Notes under the pieces: model-generated
Seen by the model: the letters and a program-made list of their open reading frames with translations, nothing else
Databases searched by the model: none
What the model was told of the DNA's origin: nothing
Made by a program: the position numbers and the translations under genes
Source: Aphrocallistes beatrix
Lineage: Eukaryota > Porifera > Hexactinellida > Sceptrulophora > Aphrocallistidae
Assembly: GCA_963281255.1 (NCBI GenBank)
Contig: OY725504.1
Coordinates: 1,612,001-1,676,000 of the forward strand
Direction: 5' to 3'
DNA: 64,000 bases
Shown: piece by piece, positions 34,424 to 46,352 of the stretch
Layout of the letters: every line of letters begins with the position of its first letter
Position numbering within the stretch: position 1 is the stretch's first letter

Positions 34424-35215
34424 ATTGATTGAGGAACTGGAAGGTGCAAGAAATGTGAAATTTGCCACACAGGTGAGTAATAATGAAACTTGAATGGAGT
34501 TCGAAGATCTAAGCGAAATGTTCACACCTCGTCGAGATAGGTGACAAAATGTGCTGACCAATCAAATTCGATTATTTTATAATGCAAATACAATGGAATC
34601 AAATAGTAGTGACTTATGCATGCAATCAAAAGGACTATTTGTGATTGAAATTCGTCGGTTCATGTTAGAACCAATCAATTATCAGAAATTTATAATGCGA
34701 TTTACACGATTCTTTTCATACAAAAGTTTGAATAAAGCTATTTGAATCCATTATTTGATTATAAGTTATTTTATGATCGAATTAACTGAAATTGGTTGAT
34801 TAATCAAGTATAATCATCTTTAGTAATGTGAACTTTGTGGATTCAAATTGACCTTACATTCATGATTAGTTGACTTAATACGAAGTATAAAATATTTATC
34901 AAGAAAATTTTTTATGCTACAGTTCTGATTTCATTAATCATTCATAAGTAGGGGCCTTATGGAAGTTGCAAGCACCTTAGGGGGCGTTACAAAGGGAAGG
35001 TTAGGAAACACTGCATTAATGTAACTGCTGACAAGTGGGAATCCATCATACCTAGTAGAGAACAAGAATGCGACGTATTGTTTCTCTAATATCCCCAAGT
35101 AGCACTGGGTAACTCTGCGGACACAAAGTTTCCATAAGCTGCGCAAAGCAAGCAAGCGAAGCGGGCTTGTATATATATATACACATTAATCGAGTTTTAA
35201 TACTAGCAGTAAGGA
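34424..35215 (-). repeat. Helitron-like repeat, type B, 76 bp from a CCDC93 exon
   Basis: On the minus strand it starts TCCTTACT at 35215 directly after an A, then TTAAAACTCGATTAATGTG, a TA run and stem-loop CCGCTTCGCTTGCTTGC. It continues with the type-B core (GCGACGTATT-like, then TATCTCGACGAGGTGTGAAC) and the tail CCTCAATCAATTC. This is the fullest type-B copy in the window. Confidence 0.75.
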
Positions 35216-35290
35216 TGAAATACACATGATAAAAATAAATGCAGATAAAACTAAATAAAATATTATTTTATTTTGTAAGTGAATAAAAAC

Positions 35291-35802
35291 CTTTGCAAGA
35301 GATTTGAATCCAATTCGGCCTCTTTGGACATAATTTGAGCAAGTTCATTTCTTAATATCACATCTTTATCAAAACAGCTCTTTACTTTACTTTTGATGCC
35401 ATTAAATTTGGCCAATATGTCCTCTAAAATGAAATTTTTGCTTGAGAGAGATTTGTCCAAAATAGCAACCTGTTTTCTCAAAGACTCAATTATACGAATA
35501 TTAGATAGAGAATTCTTTATTGTTGAACCTCTTTGTGTTTTATATGCTTGATTACAAAGTGAAATTGAATCGGCCTGTAACCCTACGATTGATCCCAGTA
35601 TATTCTTGCTCAAAGAAGGTTGTTCATTTTTAATTTCTGATAATTCATTAAGCATATCAAATACTGGGTTATTAGTTGAATTATTATTGGCTATTAAATT
35701 AGAATTTTCTGGAACGTTCTTTTTTGAAATAGGGTTCAAAATATTGGATCGAGTGGATTTATAATCAACATTTTGACCATATTCAAGAAGAGTTAACAAA
35801 AC
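35291..35802 (-). CDS. CCDC93: CCDC93, internal coding exon
   Basis: 512 bases, starting in phase 0 after ATATTTTTTAG and ending CAAAG before GTTTTTATT. It opens with VLLTLLEYG, matching the TLLEYG landmark of vertebrate CCDC93. A polar low-complexity stretch rich in Asn and Ser follows, then a motif like SIVGLQADSISL (vertebrate SVGQIVGLCSAEI) and a long coiled coil that ends ELDSNLLQ. This linker and coiled coil pair with CCDC22 in the known complex. The region is shorter than in vertebrates. Confidence 0.92.
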
Positions 35803-36667
35803 CTAAAAAATATAATATAATCATTTCAGGATTATTGTATAAAGTTTAAAATTCATTGTATAATTACAAGAGGCAACACTGAATATCTTACAAAAGGTCT
35901 CGGAGTATTCTATCATTTAAATGGGATTATAAACCACTAAAATAATCTCTCGAAATCAAATAATCGGCGGGGGATTATGGTTGTGTCGGTGGCTGGAAAT
36001 AATTTTAAAAAGCGACAGAAACTTACTATAACTCCCAGGCTACTTTTCTTCCCACATTTCCTAACTGCCCCGAATTCCTTCGCTAAACAGCGCCTCATAG
36101 AAAATTCAATGTGCACACGCTGGAAAAGTATATGATCATATGCAATTTTGATCTCAACGCCGTAATACCTTTGACAGGCGGTTTTTATTTTGAAAAATTG
36201 CCTCCATCATTGAAAGCAGGGGCATCAGCTTCAGGGGGAGGCTCGCTCCCCCACTTTTAACAGAAAACTGGTAGGGGGAGCAGAACATGACTTACAAGTC
36301 TCAGGGATGACAATCGAATTGGGCCACATGACACTATGATCTTGCTGAAGATACTTTAAACTAGTCATGTCTTGGGCAACGTTGGTTAGAAGGATACTCA
36401 TTCCTATTGAACCATCTCCATCTTCAAAAACTCCCAATTGATATCTGTAATGTATAGCCCCATGAAGGATTTCATGTTGGAAAACTCAGCACCTTCTTTC
36501 AAATCAGACAAAATATCCTTGGAAATATCGGGCAATGTAAATCGCCTTACCTTGAAAACGCTTTGTTATCGACATTTCACCTTTACTTAGATAAGTTGGG
36601 AGATGTATAGAGAAGCAGGAAAATTTGAAAGGGATGGGATATTTTCGTCACATGACAACTTATCTAA

Positions 36668-37308
36668 GTGTTCAAGCAAGTAGCCAGTGATGATCCTGCT
36701 TCGGCGCTTGTATATTTTAAAGGTTTAGAGGCTACAATGTATCGAACAAGAAGGGAAATAGAGCCTCCTATTCCTAGAACTCATCGAATTTTTGGAGATG
36801 ATACCATTATCACAGTTCATGAATTTATTTCAAAGGTGAGGTACAAGTAGGTTATGGCGTTGGAATAGTATTTTTCTCAGATAAGATGGTTTCTATACTC
36901 TTTGAAGTAGAAGACGTGTTCATGTGTGAGAGAAGTTGTTGTGCTACCAGTTATCCACCATATCCCTACATTTAAGAATGAAGAACCCAAAGTGCGATTT
37001 TAAGCGGACGTTCATGAGCTTATTCCTCAACTAATACCTATCCATTGGATGTCTGATTGGGAAAAGGGGCTAGAAATGCTGTAACAAACTGTTTCAGGGT
37101 ATTTATCTTAGAGGTTGTTACTTTCATTACTCCCAAAGTATTTGGCAGAAGGTTCAAATATTAGGCATTTCCAATGTTGACCATTCAAATAAAAAATCTC
37201 GAACACAAATCAGTGCATTTATGTCTCTTCCATTCCTTCCTGTTGAACAAATTCTCTCAACACATGAACAACTTGAACTGGAAGATATCTTGCTTAGGGA
37301 GATAATAT
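36668..37308 (+). pseudogene. MULE transposase relic with FLYWCH-type N-terminus
   Basis: The opening frame (36668-36850) includes YFKGLEATMYRTRREIEPP-like wording typical of proteins that follow a FLYWCH finger with a Mutator-type transposase. Further right, MSDWEKGL and then RGCYFHYSQSIWQKVQILG (across a frameshift) match the aspartate-bearing and GC-FH-Q blocks of the MULE core, followed by SLPFLPVEQI. Stops and shifts show it is dead. No terminal repeats were located. Confidence 0.7.
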
Positions 37309-37572
37309 GACAAAATTTACCACTTTAAAGTAGTATATGAGAATACAATTGATCAATAGAGTTCCAACCAATGAACTTTCCATATTTAACTGCCAACACA
37401 AAACAAATAATGGGGCGTAGAATTATCACGGTCGATTAAAAGTGGCATTATAGTGTCTCATCCACGCATATGGTTATTATTGAGGTCCTCCACAATACGA
37501 TACAGGACACATATTCAGAAATAGAGCATCTAAGCAAAGGGATTGACATTACTCACAATAGAAAGCTAAAGA

Positions 37573-38284
37573 CAGGGTTGGGTTCAATTATAATTGATCA
37601 TTGAAAATTTCATAATTGTAATTGAAAATTGAAGCACATAATTATAATTACGAGTAAATTATCCTCATGCTAAACGACGCGCGTACAATTCATATATGTA
37701 CATGTGTTAATTCAATATATGATCGTTTCGATAATGTTGTGTTTGGAGTATCTCGGGATTGGCCGAGTGCATGTTTATAACCTTACTGGATTTACATATG
37801 GATCTCTTTTTTATTGTTCATGTGCCAAATAAATATGTAAATAAATATATGTACGTGTTAGTCATCTTAATTAATTGGAAAGAGAAGTATACATAATTAG
37901 ATCAAAAGCTTTGCACTACTTCTAATCTAAGTTGACTTATTTATTAAAAAATGGCCAAGAATTATGAATAATTCGAAAAATTCATCCATATAATTCATTA
38001 TATTTTCTTGTAAAAAACTTTCAATTTTGAATAATTCTTCTCAGGCTTGATGAAATATTAATTATTCGAATCATTCGAAATATTCATTAATTCGTGAATT
38101 AGTCAACTTAGGTTCTAATGGAGATATATTTGAATATCGTACGATTATGTAATTGTCATTATAAATATTTTCTCAATTATAATTATACAAGTAATTGTAA
38201 TGATACTACTAATTATAAATCAAAGTTGCTGTGATTGTAATTGTAATAGTAATTAATCATTAAAATAAATTGAACCCAACCATG
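37573..38284. mobile_element. 712-bp hAT-type MITE, extremely AT-rich
   Basis: Ends CAGGGTTGGGTTCAATT and the inverse of CATGGTTGGGTTCAATT. An 8-bp duplication with one mismatch, GCTAAAGA/GCTAAAGG, flanks it. Much of the interior is ATAATTGTAATTG-like. No coding capacity. Confidence 0.82.
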
Positions 38285-38697
38285 GCTAAAGGATATAGAA
38301 AATGATTCTTCCCGTTAAAATTGCAAGCAAATTCGAATCAGGAGAATATAGTCCAATTATCTATCTCTTTTCTATAACAAACTCTATTAAAATAGATATA
38401 GATTCGCTCAATGGAGAATTTAAAAAAACAGTATTCATCAGAAGTTGATGAATGAATGAAGAACAATGGCGAAATACAATAAGTTGTGTTTGCTAATGCA
38501 TGAATACACTTACACTTGAAACAACTAGTAAAACTAGATTCAATCCACACAGTCTATTGAGAAATCCAAAAAATGTCAACATGAAACAGTTAATCAATTG
38601 CAGACATTAGAATAGTCGATCAATTGCAAATAGTACTAAATTCATATATGCAAACCTTTTTGCGGGACGTCCCACCTCTTTAAATATTCTATTAAAC

Positions 38698-39891
38698 CAT
38701 TGCCTACTGTTTATAAGGCCTCACAGTAACTTGCGGATTTGGCACTAGGGATGCGGTAGAAGATGGTTGAACTAATACATGAGCTGCCTTATATCATTAA
38801 CAAAGCACATTTGAGCTTAGGAATGTATTACTAGCATATATAAATATGGTGTCAAAGTACTCATATCCGTTGTTAAAATTTAGATTAGTCATCATATAAT
38901 TGCGCAACAGGTTATATTTGGGTCAAATTTATTGATTTTCAGAGGTCGTTTAAGGGTACTTCTAAGTGTTTTTATTATAAAAATTTTTGCATAGAACTGA
39001 GATGTTAATGGAAGATTATTAATACGAAAAATTTGGAATTTTTCACGGGATGTTCCTACATTCTAGTGTTGCTATGGAAACGTGCTTTGGTCAGTTGGGG
39101 TTATATCTTGAAAATCGCGATAGCTAGACATTCAAATGTAATTCCATTTGATAGCAAATAGACTTCTTATTAAGCAATAATACAATTTCTATGTCTAAAT
39201 TCAATAAATTAGTTATTAGACAATTTATCATATTGGTCACATTTGGTAATTTACTGAATATCTCGTAAACCATCGAATTTAGACGTCGAAATTATAGTAT
39301 CGCTCAATAGGAAGTAGTCTATTTGCTATTAAATGGAATTACATTTGAATGTCTAGCTATCGCAGTTTTCAAGATATAACCCCAACTGACCAAAACACGT
39401 TTCCATAGCAACATTCCATGAAAAGATTCCAAATTTTTCGTATCAAACCCATTAACATCTCAGTTCTATGCGAAAAATTTTATAATAAAAACATTCAGAA
39501 GTGCCTTTAATAATTATCCCTCGGATGGCTTGGGGTATTTCCTATTTATAGTAAATACCCCAAATTTTTATGGCTTCCACATTGAAAATTGCTTAAACCG
39601 GAAATGACGCAACACATTCCTGTGGCAAGCGAAGGTTAAACAACCTCTGAAAATCACCTGATTTGTCACAAATATTTCCTATTGCGCAACCATATGTTAA
39701 CTAATCTAAATTTTAATAACGGATATGGGTACTTTGACACCATATTTATATATGCTGGTAATACATTCCTAAGCTCTATTGTGCTTTGTTAATGATATAA
39801 GGCAGTTCATGCATTAGTTCAACCATCTTCTAACGCATCCCTAGTCCCAAATCTGCAAGTTACTGTGAGGCCTTATATACAGTAGGCTATG
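38698..39891. mobile_element. 1.19-kb fold-back element, family FB1
   Basis: Ends CATTGCCTACTG and the inverse of CATAGCCTACTG, with an 8-bp duplication TATTAAAC at 38690-38697 and 39892-39899. The arms match the element at 6963-8042. The right arm carries an extra ~125-bp insert (about 39512-39640) absent from the left arm. Confidence 0.9.
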
Positions 39892-40187
39892 TATTAAACA
39901 AATTTTCAGGAGTGTCCATTTTTTGATTCTATGTATAATATTATATTGCTTCCCGTCATGTCCTGCGAAATTCAATGCTGCGTCACATTTTTATGATGGC
40001 TCAAGTTGGCATTTGTATAATTTGAATCTTTTCATGAAGGGTGATAGGCTAAAATTATAAGAGATAGTAAAAGTCTGATTTCAGATCCGACACATTCTAG
40101 TTAGTCATTGCTGAACATAACTAATAAATTATTCAACTTAATGAATAATCCTATCTGTCTGATCCGGTAATTTATTCCCATCATGTA

Positions 40188-40378
40188 CAGGGATTATCTA
40201 GGAGCGCGAGAATCTCCTTTAAGCGTATGATTTTAAACCTCAAAGTGTTTAGGAGCGTGAAAATCCAGAATAATCCCCCATGCATCCTATATTATAATTA
40301 TATTTATCGATTTAGGCGTATGAAAATTTGAGGGGTTGAGATTAGGAGCATATCTCTGGAGTGCTGTATAATACCCTG
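40188..40378. mobile_element. 191-bp hAT-type MITE
   Basis: Ends CAGGGATTAT and the inverse of CAGGGTATTAT, with a perfect 8-bp duplication ATCATGTA at 40180-40187 and 40379-40386. The interior repeats short TAGGAGCGYGARAATC-like units. Confidence 0.9.
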
Positions 40379-40764
40379 ATCATGTATAGTGATTATAATG
40401 GGCATATGTGGCATAAGATGGTGCTGATTAATAGTTACAAAAGTTAGGAATGAATGATTGATTAGAAAAATTCAACTGTGACTAATTCGAATGTGTATCT
40501 TCCGAATCAGGTATCCGATTAGCTGTACCCCATTGCATTTAGAAGTAATTCTCTTCATGAATAGACCCATTTAGTACAGTATTTATATGTGAAATAATTT
40601 AATGTTCAAATACTTTTGTCTAATATTAACAAAAAATGCCTAAATATAAAAATAATTATCGATAAATTACAATAAAAAAACTATAAATATAAATCAAATA
40701 ATCAGTACATAGAAAAAGTAAGAAACTAAAAATTTGGACACTCTTTTGGCGATCGATAAATAGC

Positions 40765-40960
40765 AAAGTCAACTCCGCTTAATGGGGACACCGGCTATCG
40801 GGACAACCGCTTAATGGGGACACCGGTTAATCGGGACACCCGCTTAATTGGGATAAGTCTCCAGGAATGGAATGGTTCCCATACCTAGAAGCTAATATGA
40901 AATTTCATCGGTTAATTGGGAACTCCCCTTAATCGGGACAAAATATCCGGGAATTCAGTG
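40765..40960. mobile_element. pogo/Tigger-like fragment of a second family
   Basis: Starts AGTCAACTCCGCTTAATGGG and repeats the theme (TTAATCGGGACA) five times, a pattern seen in Tigger-like non-autonomous ends. The right terminus was not found. Confidence 0.5.
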
Positions 40961-41276
40961 TTGGATATCGAAGTACATAATAATAATTCAAATGCTATTT
41001 TGCCACCATTTATACTACCTTTGATTAAAGGCAAATAATAACTATTGAACTAGCCGCTGTGACCCACTATATAGGCTTTAATACAGACTCACTGTTCATC
41101 TGAATCTTGCCAGTTGGAATCAATTATTCAGAATAACTAAGGTCAGTTGAAATAGTCAGTATGTTCCACTTATCGTGCCACTTAAAAACTTGGACACCAT
41201 TCCTGTTTTCTAACCCTATCGCTTGCCCCAACTTTAGCCTCGTCTTTATTGCTCTTCAGCTAAAGAAATATATGTA

Positions 41277-41718
41277 CAGTCGAACCTGCTTTAACGGCCA
41301 CTCTGTATAACGGTCACCTGTCTATAGCGGTCACCATTGAACAGTCCCGTCCGAAATTCCATAATATTGACCCTGTGTATAGCAGTCTCCTGCTCAACGC
41401 GGCCAGCGGCCACCCATTTGCAGTCCCTTACTGACCCAAAAACTGTGTATAACGGCCATCATCTGCCTATAATGGTCACTACCTGTCTATAACGACTACC
41501 TTTTTCACCTTTTTATGTGTTTATGACAGGACCTGTTACGAACGATAAACAAGTTTCATTATATTACTTCAAGTAATAGATTTCTAAAAACTTATATTTA
41601 TTTCACTACGTTGATACCTATTGAGGATTAAGACAATCACCTGTATATAACGGCCACCTGTGTATAACGGCCAATTTTGTCCAGTCCCTTGGGTGGTCGT
41701 TATATACAGGTTCCACTG
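41277..41718. mobile_element. pogo/Tigger-like MITE, copy b
   Basis: 442 bp, TA-flanked (41275-41276 and 41719-41720). The ends and interior match copy a at 8969-9415, with scattered substitutions and small indels. Confidence 0.85.
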
Positions 41719-43224
41719 TATATCAATTATCAATGTATATTGTTCGACCATGGTTTAAATAAGAATGAACTAATTATATGACATATTTCCCCGAAATCCC
41801 TACATCAAATTCTGTATCAATTTGTGGACTATTCTGCTCTCCATCATATATTAGGATATTTGACCTTATGGATAAATAACGAAAAGTTTATTTCCATATA
41901 TATTTCTCTTTCCAGGTATGTTCTGGCGGAAACTAGTTTACCACGTCATGGAGCAATTGATTCGCCTACCACCAAGCATTCTTCAGGGTCATATACATGT
42001 TAAAAATACTTATTTAGTCCATCAAGGAGTGGTTAAATCTTAGACAGTCAGAAGCATGAAATTAGAGAATAACTAAGGAATTGATCTTTAGGCATAACCT
42101 TACAGGAGAGTATAAAATGAGAGGATCAACTAATAAAGTGATATCATTGGTAGGTAACCATTACCCATATAACAAACGAGTCCTAAGAATTTTCGTATCT
42201 GGGAAGCATTAGTTGCGCAAAATTTCGAATTTCGTTGCTTTGCATAATTATTCGTTTCAAATGCAATTAGAATGTTTCTTTCGAAACAATAGCGTGGTAT
42301 ACATCCATAGGCATCACTGTCTTACTCATACTTGCCGTTTAAAGTAAACATCATTTTTTAACTATTCATGATCTCTGTATTACCCTAGCAGTTTTTTCCA
42401 TAATAGTGATCCAATCATTGAGATCACTAATAGAAAACCATTCTAGTGTTTAATTAAAGATAATATCCCAGTTGCCTCCACCCTTATCATGCAGTCATCC
42501 AGACATCCCACAATTTGGCCGCGATACCAAGTGAGTATAGTTTGGTAGCCAGAAGATACCACTTTGTTCTTTGTATTTTCATACTCATTAGTATGCCTAA
42601 TAAGAGAATATTGATGTTCCTAAAGCGAAATATTGTACCATGGGGTCATTGCGGGGAATCGTCTTAATGGTTCCCCAAATCTCCGGTTTTTGAAAAAAAT
42701 GTTTCCGATTTATTTGTTCTCAAATCAACTTTTTATATTGGTACTCTGCTTTCAATTTCCAGAAATATCACATAATTTCCCAAATTTCACCATTACTATT
42801 TTTGAAGGTGGAAAGATACACGTAAATGAAGTAAACATTGATACTTATAAAAGTCTTCTAAATTTCCTCAAGCTTCAAAAGGAAATTTTGCTGCATTCAT
42901 CCTAGTTCCTATGTCTTTATTTTCAATGTCCTACTACTTCAGAACTAGTATACTAGTAGTAAGTTGTAGTTTAATAATCACAATTATTTATTTTGTATTG
43001 TGAAACTAAAAAGAAAATTAACTAAGAAGCATACTGCGTTCAAGCAAAAAAATTAGCTCTTACATTTTCCTCAAACACTAAATTTGTAGAATTATAGGAT
43101 GTTTAGATGATGTAAAAAAAGCAATTTTGGGGGATTATGTAAATGTATCTAAGTTGAACACGTGAAATAATAACATTCTCTCCTTTTGGATAATGAATTC
43201 AATGGATTTGTGAAACTTTTTCAA

Positions 43225-43516
43225 TGTAAATGAAAGGTATCTGTGCTAAATCGTCATGGAACATCGATTATGAAGACATTTTTAACAAAAGCATTGACCC
43301 CGATTCTCGATTTTCGCTGCTTGCCAGGACACATTTTTTCTCCACAAAACTCATCATACAAAACACAGTTCAATATCATAGACTTGAAAAATCTTCCAAA
43401 ATCATTGAAAATATTCGAATTACAATTCCTAAAGACCATAATAACTAAGATCGTTTGAGTAGAAGATATGTTATACCTAATGAAGCTTGTCACAGAACTT
43501 ATGAGCCACCCAGCAT
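43225..43516. repeat. half copy of the 70-840 MITE
   Basis: Sequence from TGTGCTAAATCGTCATGGAA through GACACATTTTTTCTCC to AGAACTTATGAGCCACCC matches the right part of the 771-bp MITE. The small open frames on both strands here follow from that repeat. Confidence 0.7.
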
Positions 43517-45091
43517 ATGATCTAGTAAAAATGACCCATGTTCTGCTCGATGAGCAGCAGCAATATAAAATTCGAATGCACTTGTGTTTATATTGTATGT
43601 CAAAAGAAGTTAATTAGGGAATTTTTGCATGAAACCGGGTTTCAGGAAAATGAAGTAGTTGATTACTCACTTTACCTAAGTTCAATCCAAGTGCTCCCTA
43701 ATTGGCAACTCGTGCCAATTAAAAGTGTTCAAGTCATAGCGGGAGTCGTTTTTGACTGGCACACAAGGCCTGAAGAATATGTTTTGACCCGCATGGCCCG
43801 GCCCGCATTCAACTCTGCAGTAGTATGCACATCAAATGTAGGAGAAAGAAAGAACATACTACTATTCGTTGCTTTATGATCATCAATGGAAACATTATGC
43901 AAAGAAATGTCTTACTGCAGAGATCAAGATCAAAGAAGCAGGGGTAGCTTTATTCTCTGGGGTTTTATACTCTGGGGTAGCGGAGCCCCAGTTGCATAAC
44001 AAAATTACTTTTGATATTTAATCAATTGCTATTAGTATTTGGAATAGAACCCAAAGTTTCAAGATTATTTAGCGTAGTGAATTGTGTTCACTGTTTAGAA
44101 TGTGTTATAACATTCCAGAATCGTTAAAATATCAAGTAAATATTAAAAATCTAGTGACCACTCCGACCCCTCTCGCGCTGCACCTACTAAGAAGCAATGC
44201 CGAAGAATAAGAAAATAACTGAAATATGCATAGTAGATTTCAAAAATTAAGTAATGAAAGTTTATCATCGAGATATTATAAATACCTCTTGAACTCTATG
44301 CGAAACCATGTGGAGTTATCTATGTTCTTCCAATACACAGATATGTCCTTTTTGAAAATTTGCAGAGCTCTTTTTGGAACTAGACTTTTTAATCGACATT
44401 TTGTAGCTTTTAACAATTAACAATGGCCATTAATCCTCTCTTTGTTTGTTTTTCATGTGTAAGTTTGAAGAGCCATTGAATTTCTCACGCTGTTGAATTT
44501 GATGCAAATACGTAAGTGAATTTCAATTTAGATAATTCGAATTCTTGGATTTCATTTAGACAATTGAGAAAGTTCGATTGGTTGTAAAATAATTTCATAT
44601 AAAGTTCTAAACTAAAGAAATCAACAAAACAATGTCAAGCACATATATCAATAGTTGGGCAAACCATTTTCTCGAGATTTGAATGTTTCTGATTCGGAGC
44701 GGGTTTTGTAAACTCTCGTAATATTCAGACTTTGTTACTAGTTCAATCATCTTTTTTGATGAGTATCAAAAGTAAATATGGGAATAGAAGCACGATTACA
44801 AATAGACAGAACATCTGTAACCAAAATTTCAACTATATCTGAGAATATAAGGAAAATATAATCCCAATTATTGTAGTTTTGAACCTAATCAATTTACCTC
44901 ACCATGGATTATTCAAGTCTATTTTGTAAACGAACCATAACGTTTGAAATAAATTTGCTGCGATAAAATGCAGAGTATAATATAGTAGGATAATTATCGA
45001 TGTTAGCATATATTGAAATACATACAATATTTCATACATCATCTTCCTAATTCCCAATTTATTCATTCACACGTACATTTTTCTTAACAGT

Positions 45092-46040
45092 ATGTCAAAT
45101 AGGTGTAGTGTAGCCAACTGCTGCTCCAATTACGACGGCACTGATTACGTTCCAGGGTTTGAAATGTTGAATCATTGGTCCAAGGAAATGCAAGATGAAT
45201 GGCGAAGGTTTATCCATAGAGATGATGCAAGGAAATTGGCGAGAGTCTTCATCTGTGTGAGACATTTCTGTGACGAAGATATAGTACTTAGGGCGTTCAA
45301 TATGTTCCAGGCCCAACTTTATAATTCGAAAGGCAACTGAAACAATGTATTTTTAATTATTTTATTGTATTCGTTAGAGGATTATCTTTCTACTGGCAAT
45401 TTGATTTGCTGTGATAATATAATTATTGTGGTTAGCACACACGATTTATACACCCGGTTTACGGTCCTTGTACTTATGGAGAGTTTTAGCTTAATATTTG
45501 ATTTATTTCAGTTCTGAGCAAACTTAGATTAAAACTAATCTCTCCATTGAATTCTGCAAATCAAATAACATAGAGATTGACTTCTTTGAACTCTTCTAAT
45601 TTTAAGCTGTGGGAATAATGTGTTTTTTTTTGCAATTCACTGACACTTTTGTCCCACCTTTAAGTGGCAAAAAATTGGGAAAATTTTATCACAAAATATT
45701 CAACTGAACACCTCCCGTTTCCATCTTCTCCATGCCTTCTTGATTATTTTACATTTCAACGATATTATATGGACGGTAAACCGGGTCTATAATCGTGTGT
45801 GCTAACCACAGTAATTATATTAATAACACAGCAACCAACATACCAGTCGAAGCATAATCCTGCAACGAATTCATTAAACGAATTGAAAATGTCTTTGTTA
45901 CTTTTTGACATATAAAGTTGGGCCTGGAACATATTGAACACCCTAAGTACTTCACTTCGATATTCCCCAGGATGACGGTACAGTAAAGAAAGATTCCAGA
46001 AAACCTGGTCTTCGGAAAATGCCAAGCTCATCAATTTTCT
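45092..46040 (+). pseudogene. P-element transposase, copy 4 (THAP domain), split by a MITE
   Basis: ATG 45092 opens a THAP finger (CSVANCCSNY ... CVRHF) that runs to 45289. After a 655-bp insertion the same frame resumes at 45953 with HFDIPQDDGTVKKDSRKPGL and a degenerate form of the conserved AVPSIL-P-CP segment (RKMPSSSIF). It ends at a TAA near 46045. Everything downstream of the THAP region is missing. Apart from the inserted element the THAP part has no stop, so it is young or was under constraint until recently. Confidence 0.8.
45290..45944. mobile_element. 655-bp MITE inside P copy 4
   Basis: Ends AGGGCGTTCAATATGTTCCA and the inverse of AGGGTGTTCAATATGTTCCA. An 8-bp duplication with one mismatch, TAGTACTT/AAGTACTT, flanks it. 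Inverted arms of about 50 bp create the similar peptides seen on both strands (FNMFQAQLY). Superfamily uncertain; duplication length would suit hAT or P. Confidence 0.8.
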
Positions 46041-46222
46041 CAATTGTCCTTCATATTTAAGTGCGAATTGGGACTCTAATAGGAAATGTAACACCTCCTG
46101 AAGAAGAAGTCGAACAAGTCGGCGAGGAAGACGAGGCTATGGGAGAGCATGGAACTGGTGATATGGAGGAGTTTACTGGTGATATGGAGAAGATGGGTTA
46201 GATAGACCTAGAACTCCAGATG
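46041..46222. other. short acidic open stretch of unknown origin
   Basis: One frame encodes PEEEVEQVGEEDEAMGEHG followed by repeated GDMEE/GDMEK units before a stop at 46198-46200. It could be the tail of a retroelement protein, but I cannot place it. Confidence 0.3.
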
Positions 46223-46224
46223 AC

Positions 46225-46352
46225 CAGGACTGCTTAAGCAAGTTTATTGTGATAAAAGCGCTTAAAACGAAGTCAGCTGAAGGTATGCGAACACCTGAAC
46301 TCTATATTCTGTGAACATGGAGCACCTCACATCTTCCAGACAGATAACGGAT
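46225..46352 (+). pseudogene. KRBA2-type integrase fragment
   Basis: About 40 codons related to the integrase at 30050-31107: a DCLSKFIVIKALKTKSAE block, then (frame-shifted) CEHGAPHIFQTDNG. It joins directly to a gypsy integrase fragment. Confidence 0.65.

Noticed and set aside
36231-36437. 68-codon minus-strand open frame near the MULE relic
   Set aside because: No known domain, no start or splice context, and length within chance expectation for this base composition.
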